DNA from: Rosellinia necatrix
Taxonomy: Eukaryota > Ascomycota > Sordariomycetes > Xylariales > Xylariaceae
Length of the DNA stretch: 64,000 nt
Reading direction: 5' to 3'
NCBI GenBank assembly: GCA_021209875.1
Contig: JAGYVD010000001.1
Location: 4,712,001-4,776,000 of the forward strand
This document shows positions 11,248 to 22,072 of the stretch, piece by piece; position 1 is the stretch's first letter; each line of letters begins with the position of its first letter. Position numbers and translations under genes: made by a program. The notes under the pieces are model-generated. The model had not been told where the DNA came from, made no database searches, and was given only the letters and a program-made list of their open reading frames with translations.

Positions 11248-11638
11248 ATAGGATAGTGTGCTGATATGTACCATATATATGAATCGAGGGTTGAGAGACC
11301 GTAGGCATAGATGGTAAAGCGTGCAACACGTGTCACATCACAGCGTACAATATTATTAGACTAGGTAGACTACAGAATGAAGAGGCAAAATTCCACCATT
11401 TTGAAAAGAGCCAATCCCGACAGGTATTTTGCATTCGGGCGCCACCGTAAACTCCTATTGCTACAGCCGAAGAAAAAAAAAAGAGATGACTTCCATCATC
11501 ATACAGCCGACCTAACCGTTCGTAACCGATTATGTACAAGAACAGATGCGCCCCATCTTTCTCTTTCGCCTTCCCCCTACTCCGTGTATTTTCCGTATTT
11601 AATCGAAACCGGCCGAATAAAAGGCTTTAACGCTCTAT

Positions 11639-12652
11639 CTAATCGATGCGCTTCGAGTATCCCCATCCGTTCCCGACGCCGCCGCCGCCCTTGCCATTCA
11701 GGCCGTAGCCGAGCGGGGTGGCGGCGCCAAGGCCCCTGCCGCGCAGGCGGCGAGGCAAGATGACGCCGAAGAAGTAGGCCCCGGAGGCGAGAACGCCGGC
11801 GATGAAGGCGACGATGGCGTAGAAGACGGTGCTGGCGTAGATATGGCCGCCCATGCCCTGCCACTCGACACGGCCGTCGGTCTTGGGCAGGGCCGGGGTG
11901 GGGAACCAGCGGACGCTGAGGGACAGGGGCAGCGGGTCGCCGATGACGAGGCGCCGCGTGTGGCTGCCGCCGAGGTGGCCGAGGGGGCTCGTGCTGTAGG
12001 CGGCGCCGCTGTCGAGTACGCCGCTGTCGTGCGGGTGGATGTGGTGCTTCGGGGTGCTGTGCAGCAGCACGTTGAGATGGGTGCTGACATGCATGTGGCT
12101 CAGCTGCAGGGTGCCCGCGAGCGCGAAGACGAGCGGGATGAACTCGGGCTCGGGTGGCCGCTCGCCAATTACCTCGACGTGGGCGGGGGGCCGCTGGGGG
12201 AGGCGGCAGGCGAGGGGCGCGTCGTTGTGGACGTAGAATTCGAGCAGGTGGAAGAACGGGTCGTCGATGACGGGGATGGTGCAGTTGAGCTCGGTCTCGA
12301 TGCCGTAGTGGAACTCAAGCGGCTTGCCGGTCTCGTTGCACACGGGGAAGGGAATCCACTGTATCTCGTCCAGCGCGTTCTGGATGTGCTCGCCTGTTTC
12401 TCTGTGTGTGTGTGTGTGCGCGCGTGTGCGGTTCCCGAGGTCAGTCGTTTGCGGAGGGGTCACGGAGAAGGGCCCGGGCTAGGCAAGGAGGGGGTCTCAC
12501 ATGCTGCGATTCATACACTCGACGGGAATAGGGGCGCCATAGTGATAGGACGGGAGGAGGTTTTCTTCTACATTTGTCTTTGCGGCGGCGAATGAAGAGA
12601 GGCACGAGAATGCGGCGACGCCTAAGACAAGGCGGGAGAGCGAGGGCGGCAT
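11639..12652 (-). CDS. Secreted/type I membrane protein, fungal, unknown function
   Basis: Exons 12652-12501 and 12401-11639, 304 residues. The intron (12402-12500) has donor GTGAGA, a CA/GT microsatellite and acceptor CAG, and joins NRS to IETGEHI in frame. The ATG at 12652 is preferred over an in-frame one at 12703 because it starts a signal peptide (MPPSLSRLVLGVAAFSCLSS). The luminal part has NETGKPLEF, two Cys pairs and several His residues. A single transmembrane segment follows at about 245-268 (STVFYAIVAFIAGVLASGAY), then a basic and Gly-rich cytosolic tail. That gives an N-out type I topology. It is tail-to-tail with the TMEM97-like gene, 391 bp apart. I do not recognise a named family. 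Confidence 0.75.
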
Positions 12653-13470
12653 GATATCGACACTGGGTTTACCGGGTTCGGATGACGAGACGGACGGCGG
12701 CACGAGGGATGGGCTGATGATACATGTATGTATGTGTATTGAATTCTCTATGCTCTGTCGAGATGGCTGTCGAAGCAGATGTGCCCCGAGACCTATGTCG
12801 TAGATAAAATGTCGCTGGTCGCTCGCTGCCTAGTATTTGGAGAATTACAGAAGAGGCTGGCACATGTCGATGTCGCGGCGCATTCAAGTGTAGTACCGGT
12901 AATTACTTTGTCGTCCTTCGAAACAATGGATAAAATAACAGGAACGGCGCCGGTGATGCTTACTGGTAATGCCGGTGGCGCGCCGTCGGGGATGGGGGAG
13001 TAGATGAGCGAGTGAATAAATAGGTAAGTAAGTAGGTGGTTGTCGTCGATATTTGACACTTGTCCAAGAGTTTAGATCAAGGCACACAATCCTGGTGGCA
13101 TACAATCCTGGTGGTCCCTAAATCAATCAGTGCTGGCTGTGGTTTACTGGCTGTCCTGTAAGGTACCGCGACGGCGTGTTCTTCGATGGGGAAAATTGGA
13201 GTACAGCGCCCTGGCCCACTCTTTTATTGGGGGAGGAAAGGAGGTACCTAACCCTACAGCGAGCTACAGCAAGCTACGGCAAGCTACGGCAAGCTATCTA
13301 GGTAACTAACTTTAGGGAACCATCAACATCGTCTATCATTCCCCCGAATCAAACACGACTCGGGAATACACCTAGGTGCATTGTGAGAACGCACACACAC
13401 TATAATTAATTCATAGGACTAACAATATATCAACGCTTCAAACCACCTCAATCATTCCCAGCGCCTCTTC
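12653..13470. other. Intergenic
   Basis: Promoter side of the gene ending at 11639 and 3' side of the methyltransferase gene. It holds a small tandem repeat at 13256-13295 and no supported gene. Confidence 0.5.
13256..13295 (+). repeat. 10-bp tandem repeat, four copies
   Basis: Four adjacent units of the pattern ACRGCRAGCT (first two with ACAGC, last two with ACGGC). Non-coding; no function seen. Confidence 0.7.
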
Positions 13471-14531
13471 TCAGTTCACCGGCTTCCGGCAAGTCACCAT
13501 GATGTAGGTCCAAATGAGATCCCAGCCCTGCCCATGGTGCTTCTCGTGGAGATGCCGGACGATATGATCATCGAGCATGCCCTCGGCCTTCTCCTTGCTC
13601 TCTTCGCTCCAAAACGACCGGAGCATCCAGTCCCTCATCATCCCGTAGCTGCGGAGATAGGCCTCGCCGCTCTCCACTCGGACCGTCTGCTCGATCGTTT
13701 CCACCTTGACGTCTTCAAACCCCTGGCGTCGGAGCTGCTCCGGGATGAGGGCGGCGTCGATGAACTCCGGTTTCCCATTGGGCGCCATCGGCATCGGGCT
13801 TGGCATCGGCGCTTCGAACGGCAGCGCCTCGAAGCTTGATCGCATGTCCGGCACCCAGCCCGAGTTGTCCTTGTGCCACACAGTGAAGGCGAATACGCCA
13901 CCCGGCTGCAGGACTCGAACCGCTTCTACTCTTATTCGTTAGCAACAAGGCTCGGTCCCCACGACCGCCTCTGTAAGAACTATGCAGTCGATCGAAGTGC
14001 GAACGCATACCCTGTAGAACCAGTGCCGGATCCGGGACTATATGCATAGCGAAGTTCATCGTGACATGCGAGAACGACGACGCTGCTAGACCCGATGTCT
14101 GGTACAATCATTAGACCCCAACTTCCACATTGTGCGGAATATGAACATACCTGTGCATCGAGGGTCGCCGTCTCCACGTTCGCCCATTCGAACTTCCTAG
14201 CACGTTTGGCCAGCGTCTCAACTAAATTGCTATTGATATCCGCGCATAGCATCTTGCTCTGCGAAAGAACTTGTCTATCCATAGTCGTTTGTAAGTGTGC
14301 CGCAATGGGGCCGACTCCGCAAGCGTGGTCGAGTAGGGTGAAGGGATTGGTCGTGGACGCGTCGAGGCCGGCTTGTGCAAGAAGTGAGGCCGCTGGTCGT
14401 CGCATGATCCTCTCCGAGTCTGCGACGAATTGGTCAAGCCGCTCATCATCGAAGCCGGAGGAGAAGGTCTTGAACATGCTCCCCAGCTCTTCTTGCGTCC
14501 TCGTCATTTGGTTGTCTCGCATGCTGTACAA
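13471..14531 (-). CDS. SAM-dependent class I methyltransferase
   Basis: Exons 14531-14151, 14098-14011 and 13925-13471, 307 residues, in frame across two introns of 52 and 85 bp (donors GTATGT and GTATGC, acceptors CAG and TAG). Motif I is LLDHACGVGPIAAHL at about residues 66-80, the SAM-binding glycine loop in the form usual for fungal UbiE/COQ5-like enzymes. ADINSNLVE is motif II, SHVTMNFAMHIVPD is the motif IV region, and EAVRVLQPGGVFAFTVW is the post-I strand typical of the family. The C-terminal half carries the variable substrate cap. Such enzymes are often found in secondary metabolism, but no synthase gene is nearby and the substrate is unknown. A second in-frame ATG lies three codons downstream of the chosen start. 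Confidence 0.85.
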
Positions 14532-15101
14532 ATTTACGCCTTGAAGCAGAGACAGACAAAGAATTAATAGGTAGATTAAGATAGATAGTTCTTAAATTGA
14601 TTGTTGGATGTTTTGACTCTGACATATTCGATTATTATATAAAATCGGTAGTCGCCGGGGTGGGTATGGAACTCTCCGGAAAGTCGCCGGACACCAAGGA
14701 CAATACTCGCCGGAGCAAGGGATTCATTTACATCCGTCATCTCCAAAGGGGCCAAACTATTGACACTGCATGAAGCATCCTCTCTGCATTCCCTAGCCGA
14801 CACATCTCCGGCCAAACAGACTACTAAGCGGCCGATGAAACTTGCCGAGTATGTCAGCCCCCCATTGCGCGAGTTTGTCACTTCGACGGCAAAAATGGTT
14901 GGAATAAAGTAGACTAGTTGGCCTGGGAATTAATGAGCTTTGTATCGAATCACCTATAGCCAGCAGTGCTGCTATTTGGAGAGTAAAAAGAGAGGAGCAA
15001 GACCACAGCGTTAGAATATTATGTCTCCGACCGAGCATTTCCGAAGCCCGCCAAGCGCCCTGTAATATCAGGGCGTGAGCCACATACACGGCCACGCCGG
15101 A
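14532..15101. other. Intergenic
   Basis: No supported gene; short chance frames only. It would contain the promoter of the methyltransferase. Confidence 0.45.
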
Positions 15102-15375
15102 TCACGCGCGGAAGACGACCTCGGGCCATTCATCCGACGGCCCGTCCAACAGCGGGGCCTCCCTCCCGCGCAGCGCGAAGTCGAAGAAGGCCCTGACGTA
15201 GACGTTGACGATCCTGTACTGGCGGTTCCCGTCGATGGGGCGGCCCGTGGCCGGGTCGTCCGTGGGCATGGCGGTCTTCCAGAACGCGTCGTCGCAGAAG
15301 TCGTGGCGGTGGGATGGCTGTCGCTCGCGCAATGCCTCCTTGAAGAAGGGCCAGTACCGCAACAGCGAGCAACCC
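15102..15375 (-). pseudogene. C-terminal fragment of a PAF-acetylhydrolase-like alpha/beta hydrolase
   Basis: A GC-rich island in AT-rich DNA encodes about 86 residues: SHRHDFCDDAFWKT, then RIVNVYVRAFFDFALRGREA, then PLLDGPSDEWPEVVF. This order (His near a D-F-D motif, then a helix ending in FFD..LRG, then PLLDGPS..(Y/W)PEV) is what I expect at the C-terminus of fungal platelet-activating-factor acetylhydrolase-like esterases. The His of SHRHDF would be the catalytic His. The nucleophile region and everything upstream are missing: beyond 15430 the DNA is AT-rich and closed in all frames. Most likely a truncated relic. An unseen splice to a distant exon is less likely. Confidence 0.5.
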
Positions 15376-15603
15376 GCTGTTCTGAGGGCATACGTCAGAA
15401 CTACGCCACTTCATCTTTGTTATTGATTTACTAATAACTAGTCAAAGTCACTGTTTAGAGACATTGAATACGACGGCTGATGTGTCATTTTATATAATAG
15501 GTCGTTACATCGTCTAAGTATATGAGATCATGTCGGACAATAGTTACATGTAGGACTGGACGTTTACCTTCCGCTTCGGGTACAACCATATAAATGGGAG
15601 AGA

Positions 15604-16194
15604 CTAGGAGCTGCTGCAGCCTTGATTAGATATAGATAATGGAGGTTTGTCACTGCGGAAGATGCTGAGATAAGGCAAGTCAAGCATTTCCAAAATTAAA
15701 TAAGCTAACGGGCATAATTCCCTCCCCCCTGATGTTAGCAAGTGATGAGCAATGTAATTCTGACTGATAGTGAACTGCAAATTCCCCCAAAAGTGGCTGA
15801 TGTTCAGTTCGGCATGATTGCTCAACGTGATTCCCACGCTTCGGCCCTCTCGGAATTCTAAATTACATTTTTGATTATTATTCCTCCATTCGTTCGGCGC
15901 CCGCTCCGCCAAATAAACGGCGTAGCCTTTCGATCGTGCAGAGCATCGCATGTCTCCCACCTCAATATCCTTAATATTGTTGTCAGCGACAAGGTCGCAC
16001 AATTGCTGTCTGTCGGCATATGAGGCGAGACGGAACTCGACCCCAACATACGCCCTTCCGTCTCTCACCCTTTGTTGTTGCTCTCCCCCCCTTGCCACCC
16101 GGGTCCTAGGGCGAGGGAGGATAGTGGCGAGCTGCGCTTCCTCCGTAAGGGCATTCCCAGGCAACCTTTGATAACGATGAATAGTTAATAACAA
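15604..16194 (-). CDS. Hypothetical open frame, 196 aa
   Basis: An intronless open frame of 196 codons in otherwise gene-poor DNA. The protein has a basic, Gln/Arg-rich N-terminal third, a middle with VGVEFRLASYADRQQLCDLV and a C-terminal part rich in hydrophobic residues. I recognise no domain, signal peptide or membrane segment. Its length exceeds most chance frames here, and its composition is closer to coding than that of its flanks, but there is no independent support. It could be a relic. Confidence 0.25.
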   Translation of the reverse strand: MLLTIHRYQRLPGNALTEEAQLATILPRPRTRVARGGEQQQRVRDGRAYVGVEFRLASYADRQQLCDLVADNNIKDIEVGDMRCSARSKGYAVYLAERAPNEWRNNNQKCNLEFREGRSVGITLSNHAELNISHFWGNLQFTISQNYIAHHLLTSGGRELCPLAYLILEMLDLPYLSIFRSDKPPLSISNQGCSSS

Positions 16195-16500
16195 TGTTAA
16201 AGGGTTAGGACGGAGAGAAAACTAACCGCGACCTAAACGGGGGGAATATGTATACCTCACCCCGGAGGGCAGCCCAATCAGGGCTGCGCTTCCGAGATGT
16301 GTCGGCGCCATGGGCGGCACGGGCCCGACCAGGCGTTGGCCGTATTTTTGGCAGTGCAAACACCCCCAGCATCGCCTTCGGGATCACCTTTGGGATCACC
16401 TTCTGGCTATGCCGTAAGGTCCGGGGGATGATGCAATGCCAAACCCGTGCCGCCGGCTCCTCCCCCACTGCGTCTGGCAATTGTAGGTGCCGGTGCGCGT

Positions 16501-16527
16501 GCCGCCACTACAAGCAGTAGTGGCGGC
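16501..16527. repeat. Perfect hairpin, 11-bp stem, AAGCA loop
   Basis: GCCGCCACTAC (16501-16511) and GTAGTGGCGGC (16517-16527) are exact reverse complements around the 5-base loop AAGCA. A close relative with the same loop is at 16581-16609. Confidence 0.85.
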
Positions 16528-16580
16528 AGTGGTGTTCTGCCGACGCCAGGAGAGGAGGAGCTGCGCGGTGCTGGCTAACG

Positions 16581-16609
16581 GGCCACTACCACAAGCAGTG
16601 GTAGCGGCC
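16581..16609. repeat. Second hairpin, 12-bp stem with one mismatch, AAGCA loop
   Basis: GGCCACTACCAC and GTGGTAGCGGCC flank the same AAGCA loop (16593-16597) with one mismatch. A third, degraded version (CCCC AAGCA GGG) lies at about 16641-16653. Confidence 0.8.
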
Positions 16610-17436
16610 AAGTGATGTGGCAGAAGCCACGCCACCACCACCCCAAGCAGGGATGATGGCGAATTGGCGCGCGGGGGTGCCATGGGTGTTTTGTTATTTG
16701 GGGGTAGGGGGAGGGGCTGCGAGGGAGAGTGTGGGGGGAGAGGTGATGGTCGCCCGGGAGTGAGCAGAGCCCCTTTCGGGAGGACATCCCCGGCTGGGAT
16801 GTCCGCCGGCGGTCTGTTAGGCTGCGACCCACCTTATTACAGATGGGATCGAAGATACGGCACTTCAGCCCCCCATCACATCCCCTCCCCCCCCTACGGC
16901 GCGAACGCCGATGAACCATATCAAGCAGACATGACCCGCCGGCCAAACCCCAGTCATTGGCCCCAGATGCCCCGGTGCCCGATACAGCTCTGTAGTTTGC
17001 GTCAGAGAGCGTAAGATAGGTGACGAGAGGAGTTTTACTTACAGGTTCATGTTACGGATGGCATCGCCCCGGGGCACCGACAATGAAGTTCCCAGCTCGG
17101 GTTGCGGCCACTCTCCTATGCCGGGTCCGTCATCAGAATGTCCGGTAGAGAGTGTGCCATTGAGAGATGAAGAGCAATCCCTCGTAGACGTTGAAAGGCA
17201 ACCGGACACTCCTCAGGTCCCAACAATGACAGGGCGTTCGTGGCGGTAGCCAAGCAGGCTTGGTATGAAACCGCAATAGCCAGAAACACCCCGCCATGTC
17301 TAGAGAGTGGTGTCGAGGTGCTTTGATGTGGGGTGGCACATCCCATGGTCAAAGGGAATGCTACCATGGGTGATTATCATGGCGGCAAGTTGGTGTGGCG
17401 TAGCTAATGGGGGGGCAAGAGAGGTGAGGAAAGTTA

Positions 17437-17632
17437 GTGAGCGAGGATAATGCTGCCTTGCGGTTAGATTATTCAAACAAGAAGGACACACAATAGTTCA
17501 TACCAAGCAAGGGTGTGGAGCTGATAAGGGTGCAGAACAGGCGACGGAATTCCGTGAGCAAAGTCAATGCTGTCTTGCCGTTAGATTATTCAGACAGGGG
17601 GAACAGAAAACGACTCATACCGAGCAATGATG
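17437..17632 (+). repeat. Imperfect direct repeat, period 117 bp
   Basis: The segments starting at 17437 and 17554 share GTGAGC, AATGCTG(C/T)CTTGC(G/C), GTTAGATTATTCA, and CATACC(A/G)AGCAA in the same order and spacing over about 78 bp. Two copies are clear. They could be internal repeats of a subterminal element region. Confidence 0.7.
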
Positions 17633-18118
17633 TAATGCTAATGGGAGAAGCTATTAAAAGCAAGAGAAACGACACAGGCAATGTCCTTAAGGTCTGGTTG
17701 TGGTAATCGCCGGCGCTATTCGCCATAGATGATCTTTGGCAGGGTGAAGAGGAAGGTCGGACGATGGACCTTCAGTAATCGGTTCATCGGTACCCTTTGC
17801 GTTGGCGGGCTCTTGGAGGTCTAGCCCATGTCAAAGATGGCTTGCGTAGAATAGTGCTAGAAATACCGTTGTATCTATTGCCGTCAAAACGTCAGCGAGG
17901 AGATATAGGGGATACGCAGTCGAGTTATGTTATGGAAGGGTACGAGAGTTGACCAGCAGTGATCTACTGCGGATTTAATGGCAGCCTTACCATCAGTACT
18001 CTTCGAATATAATGATAGCAACATAATGCATGATGGTATCAAGGGGAGCCAGGTTGAGAGGATAGCATTTCTTGAGAGGGATAGAATGATGGTAATAGAT
18101 TTGTGTAAATGATAGATG

Positions 18119-18188
18119 ATAGATGGTAAATGATAGATGGTAAATGGTAGATGGTAAATAGTAGATGGTAACTTGTAGATGGGAGATA
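18119..18188 (+). repeat. 14-bp minisatellite, five copies
   Basis: Five adjacent units resembling ATAGATGGTAAATG (18119, 18133, 18147, 18161, 18175), drifting toward GTAGATGG in the last three. Non-coding. Confidence 0.8.
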
Positions 18189-18360
18189 GTTGGTGGTTGA
18201 GGGCTGGGAAGGAAAGAAAGAGGTGGGATGAAGAAGAGAAGGTCAGGAAATTTTGAAATTGGGAGGGAAGGAGAAGGCCTTTATATATAAACTTTTCCCT
18301 TGTGGTTTGTGTGTATGGGTTAACCGCAACCCCTTCCCGGGAAACGTGGTCTACCCGCAT

Positions 18361-20999
18361 AGCTCCTTTGATATGCTCCTTTTAACTGCGTGTACAGTCT
18401 GCACGCTGTTTACACGCGTATTTAAGTACTTGGTTACTTTTTACCTGGCATGTGAACCTAATTAGAAACAAAAGCAAACAATAATCCTTGTCTCTTGTAT
18501 CAGTATTCACTCCAGTACCTTTTTCTGTATGCTAGCCCTTTAATCCTGGCAATTCTCGAAATATTGTATCACATGCTAACTAAACCAGACCAAATCTCTA
18601 GACCGATTTAGTTCCAAAACAGGCCAGTCTTCACTATCTTCTATCCAACACTTCCCTGAAAGCTTCCCTATCATCGCCATTCCCTACAAAATATCTCCTA
18701 CTAGAACTTAAATATGGCAACAAAATAATGGCAACCACCTCTCTAGCATGATTACACCCTGAGGTTACGTCACGAAATTAGCCCTGGAGTTATACAGAGC
18801 AATGTTAGATAGCCCTTGAAGTGAAGTAGCATCTCGAAGAATTAGAGAAACACCAGGATATTACTGCAGTGAATACCTACTGAGTAGGTAGTATGGAACC
18901 AAATCAAAGAGGGTTAGAAGACCTGGTGGTTACAGATGGTCGAGGGGACCTCGACCCCTTAGAGAAGGAAGCTTTCGGGTCCGAAAAATATAGATGGCAG
19001 TTGCGATATATCCTAACCAGGAAGTCTATATTGGAAGGTCCTGTGTCAACTTTAGTTTCATCGTTAATGGTTTAAATTGGCACTGTGAGGGACGTGATCT
19101 ACTTAAAACTACTGTGTATCTACCTACCTTAGTAGGTACTTTTAATACCTCCCTGCAAGTACCCACGTAATAGACTTACGTCCATGGATATCACGAGACA
19201 AACATAGCTCCTTAAACGTCAGGTATCCGCCTCCTTAGGGTCGAGGTGAATTAGGAGAGGGTTTCTTGTCAGGTGTAAAGGCACATAGCGCGGCACTAGC
19301 TACCCTACGGTGTAGTTCTAGTGATATATTGGTGTATGGAAGGATCATAGGCCTCCCACCTTGGATGGCAAGCCTAGGAATGAATACAATCGTGCACTAC
19401 TCCTATGCTAAGCGGTGGCGGATGAGCCTATCGGATTTGTGATCATCTTATAGACAGGTAGAGCTTTAGCGCCCCGAAGAAAATGGCCTATCCATCCTCG
19501 AGAACGAGGTCGGAGTTAATTTCTATGGAGGAGGTAATTGTCATGGGAGGTTTGTACCTATCGAGATAGATGACTCGGCTACACCACGTACTCTCGAAGT
19601 AAACCAAATTAATCCAACTGTTAGTAGTTAGGTACTAAGCCTTGGTACATTAAGAATGTTGTCCATATCAAAGATGGTAAAAGCGTAATTGGACCTTCGC
19701 CACGGCGTACTAATAGAGCGGTCACTCTGTACACACATAAACAACCAATTTTGGCATCATACTTGTGTCAGACATTGAGCAAAGCTGAAATGCCATTATG
19801 ACCCCTGTGCCACCTTAGGAATGACTCACTCCCTTGGTGTGCCCCCAGGTACCACTTTGACATAGTTCAGAAGATATCAGTAGGCATGAGGACTATTATT
19901 AATCTAGGAACAAGTACCTAGGTATGCTCCTACCTAAGTACCTGAGGCAGGCACAGTAGTGCTATGACAGGAAACCTATGGATGGGATGGAGCCATCAGC
20001 ATCGAGTCCACCATGATAGGTAACCACATAACACTGTCTTCCGCCCCTTCCCTCTCCTATTGTACCCCCTCAAAGGGTTCAATGGCGTAAAATGATATCT
20101 ACTGGCTTATTCAAATGCACTTAGACTTTCATTAAAACCCTTATTGACCCCTCTAACCTAGAAGGGCTGCCAAAAAGAGCAGGAACAAATATAATGTACG
20201 AAAAGGGCTTAATTAAAAGTATTTTATATATTTATCTCCAGTAGCTATCACCTGGAAGCCTACCTTAGAAGTTAGGCGTTGTCATATACTCTTATTGTAG
20301 ACTAAATAGAAAACCTAGGCTTCTGCTCCCGGTCAAGTCACATTGTTCGGAAGGAACGTAGGCTCGTCAAAGTCTTTCGATGGCAACAACTCCTCACCAT
20401 TCACACAAAAGCCGTGTCGCAGGGTAACTACGGACATCCCTAACACCAACGCCAGCTGAATGTGCTACACCCTGGGGAACCGGGCAAATGTCCGTTGGGC
20501 CAAACCTACAAGGCCTGCCCCCATAATTTGATTTGGGATTTCCCATTCTTTTGCGCACTACTCTGTGCTTTACTTCCTCTACGTAATATTATTGTCCATG
20601 AGTGCTGTGTCATCTTACTCGCATAGAAGACGTGGTCGATACGCGTGGGGTCTGCCATCATGCCCCAACTCCAACTATGGCGTATCAGTGTGCACACCGA
20701 CTTGTCTCTATGGTATGTTTCTTATTTACCTTACACACCAATTGAAAGTGACTTGAGATGTATTTTCACCAAATATTTTACCAGTTTTAAGCATAAATAT
20801 TGTTCCCTGCATACGCAACGACTTCACACCATCTTGCCAATCCGAGCGCGACCTAAATCTTCCCCGGCTCTATCTTCAGCTTGAACATTACTTTCATTTC
20901 CCTGCTCGCTGTTTTATATTTTCTACATTATACGAGTTAACACGTTCGCATTTTCAAGTCAGGCTTTTCAATTTTGAATTTCTTCAGCTAATAGCCATG
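18361..20999. other. Gene-free, AT-rich, decayed region
   Basis: 2.6 kb without supported genes. It holds dispersed repeat copy B (19267-19407) and several CCTAGGTA-type motifs near 19915. Only short chance frames occur. Confidence 0.5.
19267..19407 (+). repeat. Dispersed repeat, copy B
   Basis: Second copy of the 140-bp repeat described at 9779-9919, in the same orientation, 9.5 kb downstream. Differences are spread evenly, as expected for old copies. Confidence 0.6.
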
Positions 21000-22072
21000 G
21001 CGCCATTTAACGCAAGCGAGATCGCGTAGATTCCTGAAACAGTCGGGGAAAGCAAGGATTTAGCTACTGAATCTTTGTACAGGGCTTTGAATCGAAGCTA
21101 GAAACAAGGTTGAAAAAATTACACGCGAGAGTGAGGCGGCCGGGGATAGGGAAGCTGCTCGCCGCGGCTATCTGCGAGCATCCAACTTCCTTTGGCAGCC
21201 GAATTCATGGCTAACGAAGGTCTTGCCAGTTACGACAAGCGCGCCATCAACAATTTTCGCAATAAAATACCCTACCTCGACAGGTACTTTCCAGACGTCC
21301 CATACGAAGGTGGTGTGCTTCCCGCGTACCTATACCTCCTTCCCATACATAAGCAATCCTGCAGGAGAGACACCTATTTTGGTGAATAGCGGCGGAGGCG
21401 ATCCTACGCAGGAGGGGATATACTTCACAAACGTCTCAGTTAGCTGAGCTTTGATTACACCGTGTTTGCTTTCGACGCTCCCGGTCAAGGTATATATTGC
21501 GCAGAGATAATCTTCCTGTGCGAGTCGACCAGGAATTTGTGATGGGAAAGTACTGGATCATCGCTAACACTTTCGTAGCTACAACGCTAGCATTGGTCGT
21601 AAACCTCCCGATGCTGCGAATGCCCCTTGGGAGCTATTATGCCCTTTGTAGTACTGTTGATCCTCGTATTAAAGCATGTATCAGCGTGGGCAGATGCTAC
21701 TCAATGGAGAGCTTTGCTCAGGGGGATGTTCCCACTTGGCTATCGCGTACATTCAAGGGCAGCTATGTGAATAAGGCAACCTTCAACGCTGCCGTATGTC
21801 TTGAAGCGACTTCAATTTTCAGTCGCGCTAGTAGTTCAACTACACGATGCCAGCTATAGGTCGTGCTACCGAATACGATGTTATTAAACGTAGGCCCAAT
21901 TACACAATGCTCGGCCCGGACAGGACCGATTTCCCCCACGATGTGTGATGCCTTGCCCTCATTACAGGAGCCGGCTCATCGTTCTACTTCGATCAGGGAA
22001 CGACCACAAAGAAAATCAAAAATAAGTGGCTACACTTACGAGAGAAGGACAATAAAGATTAAGTTACCATAA
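21000..22072 (+). pseudogene. Alpha/beta hydrolase relic (dihydropseudooxynicotine hydrolase-like)
   Basis: Consecutive pieces in all three forward frames line up with one fungal alpha/beta hydrolase of the FrsA/2,6-dihydropseudooxynicotine hydrolase type. In order: LRASNFLW near 21170; SYDKRAINNFRNKIPYLDR near 21230; PYEGGVLPAYLYL near 21300; PILVNSGGGDPTQEG near 21370; FDYTVFAFDAPGQG near 21450; and PLGSYYALCSTVDPRIKACI near 21610. The frame changes at about 21350, 21440 and 21490, and stops lie between pieces. At the nucleophile elbow, where G-x-S-x-G is expected before GSYYA, the sequence reads RMPLG, so the Ser is gone. Decay is therefore by both frameshift and substitution. Similarity fades after about 22050. 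Confidence 0.7.

Larger units (their letters stand above)
16195..18360. other. Repeat-rich gene-free region
   Basis: No supported gene. GC-rich at 16250-16900 with G and C runs and hairpins; then a 117-bp period direct repeat and a 14-bp minisatellite. These are listed separately. The mixture suggests the edge of a decayed mobile element, but no transposase or polymerase motif can be read. Confidence 0.5.

Noticed and set aside
11843..12595. Plus-strand frame of 250 codons
   Set aside because: Shadow of the signal-peptide/type I membrane gene on the minus strand; no domain.
18893..19075. 60-codon frame near 18.9 kb
   Set aside because: Short, isolated, no domain, in decayed DNA.
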